Source: JBKPNZ01 sp046732895 (GTDB lineage: Bacteria; Actinomycetota; Thermoleophilia; Solirubrobacterales; 70-9). From it: a stretch of 64,000 nt of DNA. The notes beneath the pieces were generated by a model, which saw nothing but the letters and a program-made list of their open reading frames with translations, did no database searches and had not been told where the DNA came from. The DNA is taken from positions 54,607-118,606 of the forward strand of contig JBKPNZ010000009.1 in NCBI GenBank assembly GCA_046732895.1, in the 5' to 3' direction. How positions within the stretch are numbered: position 1 is the stretch's first letter; each line of letters opens with the position of its first letter. The position numbers and the translations under genes were made by a program. Of the stretch, positions 28,249-36,874 are shown piece after piece.

Positions 28249-28449
28249 ATGGACGCCACTGGGCTTGGCCAGACCGCACTCGTCGGCTGGCGGCGGAAGG
28301 CCGCCAACAGCATTGCCGGGCCGACGTCCGAGCGGACTCCGCTGACGGACGAGCAGGTGCGCGCCGTGGTGGGGGCACTCTTCTTCGCACTCGCTGTCTA
28401 CTACGTGACCGGAACGCTGCGACGGGCCCTGGTCGCAGCAAGGCATTGA
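28249..28449 (+). CDS. Small single-pass membrane protein, 66 aa
   Basis: ATG 28249 follows a strong GGAGGA at 9 nt. A polar N-terminal half with TPLTDEQVRAVVG leads into one TM helix (ALFFALAVYYVTGTL) and a basic end. It is the first plausible intact gene after the repeat. Function unknown. Confidence 0.55.
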   Translation: MDATGLGQTALVGWRRKAANSIAGPTSERTPLTDEQVRAVVGALFFALAVYYVTGTLRRALVAARH

Positions 28450-28649
28450 CCCGGCTAGTTCGGCGACCGCCCGGGTACCCGCAACACATCGGTGGGCCCC
28501 GCTCGAAGTCGGAGCAAGAGTTGGCGGGGGTGAGCAGGATTCTCGACGAGGGCACGGGCGCGGAGCGACAGCGTGCGGTACACGCCCAACGAGGCATGGA
28601 CGGGCTCCTTGCCTGGCTGGTCGAACTCAGCGCGCTCAGCGCCGCGTGA
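28446..28649 (+). pseudogene. Relic of a carboxylate-amine ligase (GCS2/YbdK family) C-terminus
   Basis: The last 40 or so residues, SEQELAGVSRILDEGTGAER followed by QRAV...LLAWLVEL, match the C-terminal helix of glutamate-cysteine-ligase-family-2 proteins, where a G-x-G-A-x-R-Q-R motif is followed by an amphipathic helix ending the protein. The 300 or more upstream residues of the enzyme are absent; the sequence before is unrelated. The stop overlaps the start of the next relic (TGATG). Relic assignment is by motif memory and needs a search. Confidence 0.45.
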
Positions 28650-28768
28650 TGGCGAGAACGGTGCTGATCATCGACGACCACGAAGGGTTTCGCCACCTCG
28701 CGTGCGCGCTGCGGGAGGCGGATGGGTTCGACGTCGCCAGGGCTGCGGAGAGGCGCTCGCGCGCATGA
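28649..28768 (+). pseudogene. Relic of a response-regulator receiver domain (N-terminus only)
   Basis: ATG 28649 opens MARTVLIIDDHEGFRHLACA, the beta1 strand, paired acidic residues and helix 1 of a NarL-type receiver domain. It loses the pattern after about 30 residues and stops at 28768. The phospho-acceptor Asp, the rest of the receiver and the HTH domain are absent. Its last bases overlap the start of the lipid-kinase gene (ATGA), so it may still serve for translational coupling. Confidence 0.6.
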
Positions 28769-29661
28769 AGCTGGCGGTCGTCGCGCACGCTGGCAAGACG
28801 CTCGGCGGCGGGCTCCCGGAGTTGCGGCGAACCCTCGAGGCGGCGGGCGTCTCGGCGCCACTCTGGATCGAGGTGCCGAAGAGCAAGCGGGCGCCGCGCG
28901 CGGTCGAGCGGGCGCTGGAAGACGGCGCTGAGCTGATCCTCGCCTGGGGCGGGGACGGGATGGTGCAGCGCTGCGTCGACGCGCTCAAGGACACGCAGGT
29001 TCCGCTCGCGATCGTCCCCGCCGGGACTTCGAACCTGTTCGCCACGAACCTCGGCATCGAGCGCGACGTCGCAGAAGCCGTGCAGGTCGCGCTGCTCGGG
29101 GACCGCCGCCGGCTGGACGTCGGCTGCTTCAACGGCGAGCGCTTCGGCGTGATGGCTGGGGCCGGCTTCGACGCGGCGATGATCAAGGGCGCCGACACCC
29201 TCAAGGACCGTGTCGGTCGCGCGGCCTACGTGCTCGGCGGGGCTGCGAATCTAAACACCGCGAGTTTCGAGGCGAAGATCAAAGTCGATGGGACGCGCTG
29301 GTACAAGGGGCCCGCCAGCTGCATTCTGATCGGAAACGTGGGCGACCTCTTCGGCGGCATCGAGGTGTTCGCCAACGCGCAGCCCGACGACGGCCTGCTG
29401 GACGTAGGCGTGCTCACATCCGATGGCCCGGTACAGCTGGTGCGCGCGGTCACACGCACGGCCCTCGGCACCGCGGAGAAGTCGCCCTTCGTGCGTGTCA
29501 CCCAGGGGCGCTCGGTGCGCGTGAAGCTCGACCGCAAGGTGCCCTACGAGCTCGACGGAGGCGACCGCAAGAAAGTCAAGTCGTTCAAGGTCGATGTCGA
29601 AGCCGGCGCGATTACGGTATGCGTCCCGCCCGCGGCGCGAGGAGGGAATGGAGAGAAATGA
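28765..29661 (+). CDS. Diacylglycerol kinase catalytic-domain (LCB5/DagK) family protein
   Basis: The 298-residue protein has the DAGK fold: AELILAWGGDGMVQRCVDAL (GGDGx nucleotide-binding motif at residues 62-66), LAIVPAGTSNLFATNLGI and GVMAGAGFDAAMI. The C-terminal beta-sandwich ends in VPYELDGGDR, the usual Glu/Asp-Gly motif. It would phosphorylate a lipid such as diacylglycerol. It starts at ATG 28765, overlapping the preceding relic. A second member lies at 41902-42750, at the other end of the accessory region. Confidence 0.88.
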   Translation: MKLAVVAHAGKTLGGGLPELRRTLEAAGVSAPLWIEVPKSKRAPRAVERALEDGAELILAWGGDGMVQRCVDALKDTQVPLAIVPAGTSNLFATNLGIERDVAEAVQVALLGDRRRLDVGCFNGERFGVMAGAGFDAAMIKGADTLKDRVGRAAYVLGGAANLNTASFEAKIKVDGTRWYKGPASCILIGNVGDLFGGIEVFANAQPDDGLLDVGVLTSDGPVQLVRAVTRTALGTAEKSPFVRVTQGRSVRVKLDRKVPYELDGGDRKKVKSFKVDVEAGAITVCVPPAARGGNGEK

Positions 29662-29716
29662 GGAGGAACTGGCGGACGAGAGCGCCGCAGCTGCGGAGGG
29701 GTATGCCCGAGTTCTT

Positions 29717-30547
29717 TCAGATCCTGCGGTAGCGGGCGTCTACAAAGGAGTACAGCCCGAAACCGACCAGCCCGGCCGCCACCACCCCCAAGAGAGCTGG
29801 GCCGTAAGAGGCGTTGGCGAGCTTGCCGAGCGCCCCGTCGAGCGAGATCGCCGCGTCCGGGTCGTAGTCGATCGCCGCCTTGATCAGGAAGTAACCGATC
29901 AGAGCGAAGACCACCATCCGTGCCAGGTGGCCGAACGTCCCCACAGTCGTGAAGGCGCTCTTCACGGCGGGGCTCATCTGCTCGGTCTTCGACTTCTCGA
30001 GAAACTTCTCGGCAATGCCCTTGTAGCCCTGGTGCAAGCCCTCCCCGATGACAATCGCCCCCGCGATCCCCACAATCCACGGTCCGCCGGTCCAGCCGAG
30101 CACGCCGCCCGTCGTCTGCGAGGCTCCTCCGGAGCTGCTTCCCGAGCCGATCACGATCTCGACGGCGGCGACGCAGAGCAGCCCGTAGCCGACGCCGCTG
30201 ACCAGGCCCCCCAGGCGCTCAACCGTGTCGTCCTCGCTTTCGGCACCGTGACCGATGGCGGCTCGCACAAGGCGCCAGGTGGCATAGCCGGCGAGACCGA
30301 CCGCGGTCGCGATCAGGAGCCACTTGCCGAACGGCTGGCGGGCGATCTCGTTCAGGGCTCCCTGTTGGCTGGCGGTGCGGCCCCCGGCGTCTCCGAGCGC
30401 CAGCTTGATGGCAAGGATCCCTACGATCCCGTAGATCACGCCCCGCGCCACGAGCCCGGACCGCGCGAACCACTCGAATTGACGGGTTCGCGAGACCGCC
30501 TCGCCTTGCGCCTGGGCCTCGCGCACCGGCTCCGGCCCCGCGATCAT
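29717..30547 (-). CDS. DUF1206 membrane protein
   Basis: The 276-residue protein has three repeats of a two-helix unit, as in DUF1206 proteins: ARSGLVARGVIYGIVGILAI, GLVSGVGYGLLCVAAVEIVIG and FGHLARMVVFALIGYFLIKA, each preceded by an Arg-containing amphipathic stretch. Function unknown; integral membrane. ATG 30547 has GGAGGA upstream and overlaps the PAP2 stop (ATGA), so the two form one operon. Confidence 0.88.
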   Translation of the reverse strand: MIAGPEPVREAQAQGEAVSRTRQFEWFARSGLVARGVIYGIVGILAIKLALGDAGGRTASQQGALNEIARQPFGKWLLIATAVGLAGYATWRLVRAAIGHGAESEDDTVERLGGLVSGVGYGLLCVAAVEIVIGSGSSSGGASQTTGGVLGWTGGPWIVGIAGAIVIGEGLHQGYKGIAEKFLEKSKTEQMSPAVKSAFTTVGTFGHLARMVVFALIGYFLIKAAIDYDPDAAISLDGALGKLANASYGPALLGVVAAGLVGFGLYSFVDARYRRI

Positions 30548-31398
30548 GGCTCCTCCCGGGTCGACATCACAACGTGCTCGCGTGTCTCCTGCGCTGCCCC
30601 GGCCGCACGGCAGGCAAACAGGACGATGCTGATCGCCCCGAGCCCGATGAGGACGCCGCCGGCGACGTCGAGCGGATGGTGCATGCCACGGTACATGCGC
30701 GAGATCGCGACGAAAGCCGCGAGCAGGATCGCAGCTAACCAAGCGAGCCAGCGTCTGACCGGGTCACCGATCCTCCAGGTGAGCAGATAGACGAGCCCAC
30801 CGTAGACGGCAATTGACGCCGCAGTGTGGCCTGATGGGTAGCTGGCATCGACCGGCAGGTCCTCCAGCCGGGGGACGCTCGGGCGATGCCGAGGATCGGC
30901 GAGGGACGTTACGCGGTAGAGGCCCGACTCAACCAGCGGCAGGAACGCCGCAAACGCGGCTACCTGCCACTGCCGGCGGAACGCAAAGACGATGGCGACC
31001 AGGGCCGCAACGACGACCAGGACGACCGATCCCACACTCGAGCCGAGTTCGGAGACGCCGGTGAGGAAGGAGGTCCGGTCGGCGACAAGCGACTCGACGA
31101 AGCCCTCGTCAGCGGAGGCGACTCCGTCGCTTCGGATGAGAACGTCGGTGACGAGCCGTCCGATCCCGATCGAGAGGAGGGCGGCCACGAGGAATCCCAC
31201 GAACAACGCCACGGCGAATACACCCGCCGGGTGGAGCCCGGGAAATCGGTCTGCGAAACGCTCAGGCAGCCCTCCCGGCCGCCCGCAGAGCGCCGGAAAC
31301 GCCTCCCTCTCACGTCGCCCTGCGCGCACCGGCGCCCCGATTCCGTTCGAGACCGCGTCCACGTCGTCCCGTCCTACCCGGAAAGCAGGCTCGGACAC
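30544..31398 (-). CDS. PAP2-family phosphatase (membrane)
   Basis: The 284-residue protein has about six TM helices and the PAP2 active-site motifs: RPSVPRL region, YPSGHTA (near residue 190) and SRMYRGMHHPLDVAGG (near 233), carrying the catalytic His residues. It would dephosphorylate lipid phosphates such as phosphatidate or undecaprenyl pyrophosphate on the outer face. Presence near two lipid-kinase-family genes suggests membrane-lipid turnover. The start is GTG 31398; an internal start is possible because the first 45 residues are polar. Confidence 0.88.
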   Translation of the reverse strand: MSEPAFRVGRDDVDAVSNGIGAPVRAGRREREAFPALCGRPGGLPERFADRFPGLHPAGVFAVALFVGFLVAALLSIGIGRLVTDVLIRSDGVASADEGFVESLVADRTSFLTGVSELGSSVGSVVLVVVAALVAIVFAFRRQWQVAAFAAFLPLVESGLYRVTSLADPRHRPSVPRLEDLPVDASYPSGHTAASIAVYGGLVYLLTWRIGDPVRRWLAWLAAILLAAFVAISRMYRGMHHPLDVAGGVLIGLGAISIVLFACRAAGAAQETREHVVMSTREEP

Positions 31399-31661
31399 CC
31401 TCGGGGCACCAGTCGTGTCAGACCAGTCGTTTCAGCTGCGCGGCCTCCACACGCGTAATGACTACGGGCAATCACCGGGATCGGCTACGTCGGAGTTTCG
31501 GCGCCGCGGGTGCGTGAAGCCGGGCTCGTCGAGTTGGAGGTGTTCGTCGCCGTGGCCGTGATCCAGGTGCGTTCCGCGCTGGCTCGTCGTGCTTAGAACA
31601 CGTACGGCAGCGCCGGTACCGCTCAAGCGCGAGGCTGGCACGGGGGCAACCGGGGCCGGGC

Positions 31662-33161
31662 TCAAGTCGCGTCGATCTCGGCGCGGAGCGCGCCGACTTC
31701 AGACGGCGGAAGATCCAGTGATGCAAGCGAGCGCAGGAACCCTTTCGCCACCCATCTGTGGATCCGCAGCTGCGTCCGGCTATAGAGCCCGGTGCCGAAG
31801 CGCGCGAAGCGGCCGCCGCCGCGAAGCCACGGATAGAAGTTCCGTACCTCCATGGTTACCCGATGCGCCCTTCGATCGTCGGCTGTGGCGCCGTCGATCC
31901 GCTCGATCGACATCCTCAGAAACCCCTGGTCCCGCCCCTGCGACGACACCAGAAGCCCGCGCTCGATCTGCCAGGTTACGCTGCCTCGAGCCGCGCCAAG
32001 CTCATAGTCGGGCGCGCGGAAACGCAGAAGCTGCAGCGGCCGAGCGAGCAGGATCACCGACTGGTGGTCTCGGGCATAGACCACTCGGATCAGGCCGAGC
32101 GAAGCTCGGCTGACGAAGCGCCAGTACTCCCTCGCTGCTCGGTGCAGAAAATCCTCGCTTGAAATCGGCGCTGCGCCAGTGAGAAGGATCTCGGCCTGCT
32201 CGATGGAGCCAACCGACCCGGTACGCGGAACCCGCTCCATTTGCTCCGGCAGCAGGCGAACGCGCGACTCCTCCGCCAGAGCCTTACGCAGGGCGGCCTG
32301 GAAGGGCGTTGGGCTGACGTCGAACTGCAACGCCGGCCACGGGTCCGTGACCGTGGTCGGTGTGGAAAGGCCTTCGATCAGAGGCCGGGCAATCTTCGCG
32401 TCCACCGGGGTCACGAGGCCGATCCACAGCGAGGAAAGCCACGGAGTGAGTAGCGGGACCGGCAATCTCGGGCGCCGGCGCACGCCCATGGCATCGGCCA
32501 TCCGGTCGAGCATCTCTCCATAGGAAAGGATGTCGGGTCCCCCGATCTGTACCTCTCGCCCCTGAGAGGACTCCACCTCCGGTGCTTGCGAGAGATAGGC
32601 GATCACGTCGTCGATCCCGATCGGCTGGGTCGGCGTGGCGAGCCAGGCCGGAGCGATCATCACCGGCAAACGCTGGACCAGGTAGCGCAACGTCCGGTAC
32701 GACTCGCTCCCGGCCCCGACCACCATCCCCGCCCGGAAGTAGGTAAGGGGCGGCCCGCGCTCGGCGAGTATCTCGGCCGTTTGCTGCCGGCTGCGCAGAT
32801 GCTCTGACGTGGGACTGTCACCGAGCCCGCCCAGGTAGATGACCCTGCCGATGCCCTCGCGAGCGGCCATCGCGGCAAAGTTCGTGGCTGCCACGCGCTC
32901 GCGCTCGGCGAAGTCGGACTCACCGCCTCGTCCCATCGCGTGGATCAGGTAGTACGCGACATCGATGCCGTCGCCGGCGCCGCGGAGCGAGTCGGAATCG
33001 AGCACGTCTCCCTCGTGCAACTCGAATCGCTGTGCGGCCAGACCCCCGGCACGGGTCCGGTCACGAACCATGCAGCGGACGGCCCAGCCCCGAGCATCGA
33101 GCGCGGCGGCGAGGCGCCCGCCAATGAAGCCCGTCGCGCCGGTGATTAGAGCCCTGCCCAC
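31662..33161 (-). CDS. NAD(P)-binding epimerase-like protein with DUF2867 domain
   Basis: The 499-residue protein has an N-terminal atypical SDR domain (LITGATGFIGGRLAAAL, residues 5-21; VAYYLIHAMGRGGESDFAERE; VIYLGGLGD) and a C-terminal DUF2867 domain (from about residue 310, with YWRFVSRASLGLIRVVYA and a basic amphipathic end). This two-domain form is known from actinobacteria as NAD-dependent epimerase/dehydratase, function untested. ATG 33161. No operon partner. Confidence 0.88.
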   Translation of the reverse strand: MGRALITGATGFIGGRLAAALDARGWAVRCMVRDRTRAGGLAAQRFELHEGDVLDSDSLRGAGDGIDVAYYLIHAMGRGGESDFAERERVAATNFAAMAAREGIGRVIYLGGLGDSPTSEHLRSRQQTAEILAERGPPLTYFRAGMVVGAGSESYRTLRYLVQRLPVMIAPAWLATPTQPIGIDDVIAYLSQAPEVESSQGREVQIGGPDILSYGEMLDRMADAMGVRRRPRLPVPLLTPWLSSLWIGLVTPVDAKIARPLIEGLSTPTTVTDPWPALQFDVSPTPFQAALRKALAEESRVRLLPEQMERVPRTGSVGSIEQAEILLTGAAPISSEDFLHRAAREYWRFVSRASLGLIRVVYARDHQSVILLARPLQLLRFRAPDYELGAARGSVTWQIERGLLVSSQGRDQGFLRMSIERIDGATADDRRAHRVTMEVRNFYPWLRGGGRFARFGTGLYSRTQLRIHRWVAKGFLRSLASLDLPPSEVGALRAEIDAT

Positions 33162-33206
33162 GCAGACACGATCCCTGGTCGGCCTCCTACCAGGAGGACG
33201 CGCCTC

Positions 33207-33479
33207 TCAGACCCGACGCGTGCGGCTATCGCCGACACCGAAGCTTTCCGCCGCGGCGATCAAGAGGATCGCGGCAATGATGCCCACGATAGTGCCGATG
33301 AAGTTGAGTTCGAAGATGTCGCCCTCGCCGATTGCGCTGGCGACGATCCCGCCGACGAGGGCGCCGCCTATCCCCAGAAGCACCGTCGTCAACGCACCGA
33401 TCCGCTGGCGGCCGGGCAACACGAGGCGAGCGATGATCCCGATGACGATCCCAATCAGGATGAGTCCGAGGATCTGCAT
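33207..33479 (-). CDS. GlsB/YeaQ/YmgE family small membrane protein
   Basis: The 90-residue protein is three TM helices with the family's Gly pattern: MQILGLILIGIVIGIIARLVLPG, GALTTVLLGIGGALVGGIVAS and FIGTIVGIIAAILLIAAAE. These are general-stress-induced proteins of unknown mechanism. ATG 33479. Co-directional with, and 45 nt upstream of, the epimerase-like gene, possibly co-transcribed. Confidence 0.88.
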   Translation of the reverse strand: MQILGLILIGIVIGIIARLVLPGRQRIGALTTVLLGIGGALVGGIVASAIGEGDIFELNFIGTIVGIIAAILLIAAAESFGVGDSRTRRV

Positions 33480-33633
33480 GCGGCGCCTATTCCCGACCCT
33501 AGGTGGCGCAAACTGTGGCCAGCCTGAAACGTCATCGGGATCGAGCACGGGTATCCCGCATCGCTCCCGTCCGACTTGTTGTCGGTTCGGGCGCCCTCCC
33601 TGTATGAGCGCCCGCCGATTTAGACTTCCTCCG

Positions 33634-33804
33634 CTACGGGTTCATGCCGCGTGCTCGGCCGGGCAGAGGGCCCTCTTCCTTGCGGCGTATGTGCTTCATC
33701 CGGGCGTACAGCCTCGAGCGGAGCCGTCGCTTCTCGCTGAGTTCGGCTTCCACCTTGCGAAGCCGTGTTTCCAACCTGCGAATCTGAGTTTTACGACTGA
33801 ACAC
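33634..33804 (-). CDS. Possible small basic coiled-coil protein, 56 aa
   Basis: A GTG-initiated frame reads MFSRKTQIRRLETRLRKVEA and continues basic and helical (ELSEKRRLRSRLYARMKHIR) to a stop at 33634. The heptad-like Leu/Val spacing suggests a coiled coil. The GTG has no well-spaced ribosome-binding site. It follows the other coiled-coil gene in the same direction after a 51-bp gap. Weakly supported. Confidence 0.35.
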   Translation of the reverse strand: MFSRKTQIRRLETRLRKVEAELSEKRRLRSRLYARMKHIRRKEEGPLPGRARGMNP

Positions 33805-33855
33805 TTCCGTGTGCTCCGCTCTATGGGCGCTTCCGATTCCCGGCGGACGACCCTC

Positions 33856-34149
33856 CTACGTGGCGGTCCCCGACCCGCCCGTGGTCGCGGCGGGCTCGTC
33901 TGGCGGCTCTGGCGCGGGGCCGGAGGTCCCGGCGGACGCGGGTCTTGCTTCTTTCTCCGCTCGGGTTCGCCTGGCCTCATTCGCCATCTCGTCTAGGCGT
34001 TGGGCCATGCTCCTCGCAGTCGCCGCCAACTTGTCGAGGACCTCTGGGGTTTGTCGCTCCAACCCCTCCCGCGCGGCCTCCATCAATTTCTCGAGGCGCT
34101 GCTGGTACTCCTGGAGGCGGGAACGGTGATCGTCGCTTTGTTCAGGCAC
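33856..34149 (-). CDS. Hypothetical coiled-coil protein, 97 aa
   Basis: The N-terminal two thirds form a charged amphipathic helix (SRLQEYQQRLEKLMEAAREGLERQT..., MAQRLDEMANEARRTRAEKEAR), followed by a Pro/Gly/Thr-rich tail. No TM or enzymatic motif. Function unknown. Confidence 0.55.
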   Translation of the reverse strand: MPEQSDDHRSRLQEYQQRLEKLMEAAREGLERQTPEVLDKLAATARSMAQRLDEMANEARRTRAEKEARPASAGTSGPAPEPPDEPAATTGGSGTAT

Positions 34150-34385
34150 GGGGGCTTCCTACCCGCAATATACGTCCGGACACCGGCGCCTGGTTGAGGG
34201 AGGCCCGGGCTCGGAATGAGCACAGCGAGGATGCGTGCCTTTGTGGCTGCTCAAGCAGCGATCCACGGTCCGTCCAACGCCATCACCAATGCCAGCGGCC
34301 TATTCGCGGCCTGTAGCGGTCGCGGAAATGATCGCGTCGCATGGGGAGCGCAACACCTGCGAGGGCGTGATTAGCTGTCCGCGCG

Positions 34386-34838
34386 ATGCCTAAGCGCCTA
34401 CTGATCGCGGCCGGTCAGGCAGCTGATAGCGTCGACGCGCTGCCCTTCGGCGTCCGCGAACTCATAAACAGGGCCGATGAGGTCCTGGTGGTGACACCGG
34501 CGTTGCCAAATCGGTTCGAGTGGCTGGCTTCGGCGACCGACAAGGCGCGAGCAGGCTGATGCCGCCTTCAGGCAGTCTTGGGCCAGATCGAGGAACTCGG
34601 AACGGAAGCGAGTGGAACGGTCGGAGCCGACGATCCACTTCTTGCGTTCGAGGATGCCCTCGCCGCATTCCACGCGAACCACATTCTCGTCGGGCTGCGC
34701 CCTCCGGACCGCGCCAGTTGGCAGGAACGGGGATTGCTCGACGAGTTGCTTCGCCGGTTTGGAATTCCAGTCACCGTCTTCTCGCTGCGAGAGCAGTCCG
34801 CATTGGACGAGAAGCGGCCATCCGCTTTGCATGCATAA
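34386..34838 (+). pseudogene. Universal-stress-like protein gene interrupted by an in-frame TGA
   Basis: The frame from ATG 34386 reads MPKRLLIAAGQAADSVDALP..., with EVLVVTPALPNRFEW, and meets TGA at 34557-34559. The same frame continues with QIEELGTEASGTVGADDPLL and HILVGLRPPDRASWQERGLL...FGIPVTVF to a stop at 34838. Both halves together match the actinobacterial family in which 'CPALNSR..W' is followed by 'GEVGDADPL' and 'STHPxxxSNWLE'. Around the TGA the other frame reads E-Q-A-D-A, so two small compensating deletions could explain it. The C-terminal half could be made from TTG 34578. Confidence 0.6.
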
Positions 34839-35025
34839 CCTCCCCTACCCCTGAGCTTGTCGGTCCTACAAGGGGGTAGACGAGAAAGCGCGACGGAAGC
34901 CCAACGACGTCTCCGGTTGGCACGCCGCTGACATGCACGATGTCGTTCGGGCAGGACTAGGAAAGGCCCGGGGCATGCTCTCCGGGTCTTTCCTTTCGCC
35001 CGGCGCACGTGATGCTGCGCAGGCG
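34839..35025. other. Gap with no gene apart from a terminator hairpin
   Basis: Nothing protein-like is visible on either strand apart from the hairpin at 34959-34994. Together with the SnoaL relic that follows, about 350 bp here lack an intact gene. Confidence 0.4.
34959..34994 (+). terminator. Rho-independent terminator-like hairpin
   Basis: AGGAAAGGCCCGG (34959-34971) pairs with CCGGGTCTTTCCT (34982-34994), 13 bp with one G-T pair, loop of 10, followed by TTCG. It lies about 120 bp after the interrupted stress-protein gene. Confidence 0.6.
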
Positions 35026-35139
35026 ATGTCGCAGGAGAACGTGGAGATTGTGCGCCTCCAGCAACTGCATGATCAGAGGGTTTGCCACCGCGCAACCACT
35101 GTGGCGGGCCGCGTGAGTGGGCGAAGGGCGCCCCGATAG
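35026..35139 (+). pseudogene. Relic of a SnoaL/NTF2-like gene (start only)
   Basis: ATG 35026 opens MSQENVEIVR, the characteristic first ten residues of a very common actinobacterial SnoaL-like family ('MSQENVEIVRR'). After that the frame is unrelated (LQQLHDQRVCHRATTVAG...) and stops at 35139. The remaining 100 or more residues of the domain are missing. Confidence 0.5.
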
Positions 35140-35186
35140 AGGACAGGAGGTGGGCGTAGGCTGCGCTCAAGCCGTCGCCACAGCGC

Positions 35187-36113
35187 CTATCGGAGCATCC
35201 GCGAAGCGGTGTCGACTCGCACTCCGCCGCTACCTTGTCCCTCCCGCTTGGCCACGCGAAGCGCGGCGTCGACGAACGCCATCAAGTCACTACCGCCCAC
35301 AAGTCGATCGATGGCGATGCAGCCGATGCTGGCTGTCACGGGGCGGCTTTTGTCGAGGTCGGCGACTGGCTTGCGGACCGACCGTTGGATCGCCTCCGCG
35401 ACGCGAGCGGCGCTGTCGCAGTCTGCCTCGGGCAACAAAACGACGAACTCATCTCCCTGCAGCCGTGCTAGGAGGTCGGTGGCCCGCAAGCGCACGCGAA
35501 GCCGCGCCGCCACTACCTGCAGCAAGGCGTCGCCGACGGGATGGCCGAGATCGTCGTTTACCTCCTTGAAGCGATCGAGGTCGATCATCAGGATCGCTCC
35601 TCGCGGGCCGTACCGTTCTGCATGGCGAAGATGGCGATCAAGCTCCGAAAGGAAGGCGCGTCGGTTCGGCAGGCCTGTGAGCTCATCCTCATGGACCATT
35701 CGCTCGAGTCGGCGGCGTAGTTCGACGTGCTCTGCGATGTCGGTGAAGACTGCGGCGATCGAGTGCACGCTTCCATTCGCAGCGAGGATGGGGGTCGTGC
35801 TGACCATCAGTGCGACCAGAGTCCCGTCCCTTCGTTGGGCTTGGATCTCGCGTCTGAGCGGAGCTCGGCAGAGCTCCCGTGTCGCGAAACGGGCTCCATC
35901 CTCACCTGTCCGAAGTCCCAGCACCTCATCGAGGTGGCGCCCGCAAAGCTCCTGTGGCTCATAGCCCAAAACGTTTCTACAGGCGGCGCTCACGAACGCG
36001 AAACGGCCGTTCGGGTCAAGGAGGGCGATAAGCTCGCTCGAAGCTTGGACCAGCTGTCGGTAGAGCCGCCCTGACCCCGCCGGCACGTTATCCGTTGTCG
36101 CATCCGTAGCCAT
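35187..36113 (-). CDS. PAS-GGDEF protein (putative diguanylate cyclase with QGDEF site)
   Basis: The 308-residue cytoplasmic protein has a PAS domain (LVQASSELIALLDPNGRFAFVS... to VFTDIAEHVELRRR, about residues 18-135) and a GGDEF domain (DELTGLPNRRAFLSELDRHL onward). The A-site reads ARLQGDEFVVLL: the first Gly is Gln, near residue 222. The inhibitory-site motif RxxD (RATD) is intact five residues before it. Other catalytic elements (DLDRFKEVNDDLGHPVGD) are present. It may be active or a c-di-GMP receptor. It starts at ATG 36113 with no partner gene. Confidence 0.9.
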   Translation of the reverse strand: MATDATTDNVPAGSGRLYRQLVQASSELIALLDPNGRFAFVSAACRNVLGYEPQELCGRHLDEVLGLRTGEDGARFATRELCRAPLRREIQAQRRDGTLVALMVSTTPILAANGSVHSIAAVFTDIAEHVELRRRLERMVHEDELTGLPNRRAFLSELDRHLRHAERYGPRGAILMIDLDRFKEVNDDLGHPVGDALLQVVAARLRVRLRATDLLARLQGDEFVVLLPEADCDSAARVAEAIQRSVRKPVADLDKSRPVTASIGCIAIDRLVGGSDLMAFVDAALRVAKREGQGSGGVRVDTASRMLR

Positions 36114-36333
36114 TGACCTGCAGGGGGGTCATCGGCGCGAGATCGGTGCGCATGAGCAGGCAAGGTGTGGATCGGACGGAAGGACACCGCCGGCGGTCGC
36201 AGCGGGTGGCTGCTAAGCCGAGCAGCCCGGCCCGTCCGACCGTGCGATCCGTAGCCGAAGCGCCCCTTCTATACGCGGTGCGGAGGCTCGGGCAACGCTC
36301 GCCTCAGTGAGAGCAAGGGTCTGCCCGGCCGCC

Positions 36334-36849
36334 CTACTTGTTCTTCTTGCGCGTCTTCTCGATCGCGCCGGCGATGTCGGATGCCTGCTGCCCGTAGGCG
36401 CTGACGCGGTCGGCGGCCGACTTCACTGTCTCGAGGTCGAGCTTCGCCGCCGACTTGGACATCGCCATGCCGCTCAGCCGATTCAGGGGGTTCTTGGGCT
36501 TGCTGGCGCCGAGGCGGTCCTTGAGCACGACCCCGGCGGCGGCGCCCACGATCGCTGTGCCTCCGGCGATCAAGGGGACCTTGGCCTTCGACGCGACATC
36601 GGCTACCGCCCGCCCTCCGGCCTTCGTCCCGTCGACCATGGAGGCCGTGAACGACCCGGCACCGTTGCGACTCTGCCCAGTCGACTGCGACTTGGCCCGC
36701 GGCTGCGTGGTGCTTCTGGCTTGACTGCCGTTCGCGCTGCCTCCCTTAGAGGTGGACCGCTTTGCAGCCCCGCTTTTCTTCGGGGCCTTCGGGCCGCTCC
36801 GACCTGTCGACCCCTTGTTCGTTGATCTTGATCTGGTGGTCTGCGCCAT
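36334..36849 (-). CDS. Basic low-complexity protein with hydrophobic Gly/Ala segment, 171 aa
   Basis: The N-terminal 60 residues are Ser/Lys/Arg/Gly-rich (STNKGSTGRSGPKAPKKSGA...), like histone-H1-type tails. Then follow SKAKVPLIAGGTAIVGAAAG, a short hydrophobic Gly/Ala segment, and a C-terminal helix ending TRKKNK. ATG 36849 has AAGGAGAG at an ideal distance. It lies 25 nt downstream of the DUF892 gene, in the same direction, and shares a basic low-complexity tail style with it. Possibly nucleic-acid binding; unproven. Confidence 0.65.
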   Translation of the reverse strand: MAQTTRSRSTNKGSTGRSGPKAPKKSGAAKRSTSKGGSANGSQARSTTQPRAKSQSTGQSRNGAGSFTASMVDGTKAGGRAVADVASKAKVPLIAGGTAIVGAAAGVVLKDRLGASKPKNPLNRLSGMAMSKSAAKLDLETVKSAADRVSAYGQQASDIAGAIEKTRKKNK

Positions 36850-36874
36850 GTCTCTCCTTCGTACTGTTCTCGTG

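Noticed and set aside
34557..34559. Selenocysteine insertion at the in-frame TGA
   Set aside because: The family has no redox Cys at this place and the local frame pattern fits small deletions; no SECIS-type hairpin is obvious directly downstream.
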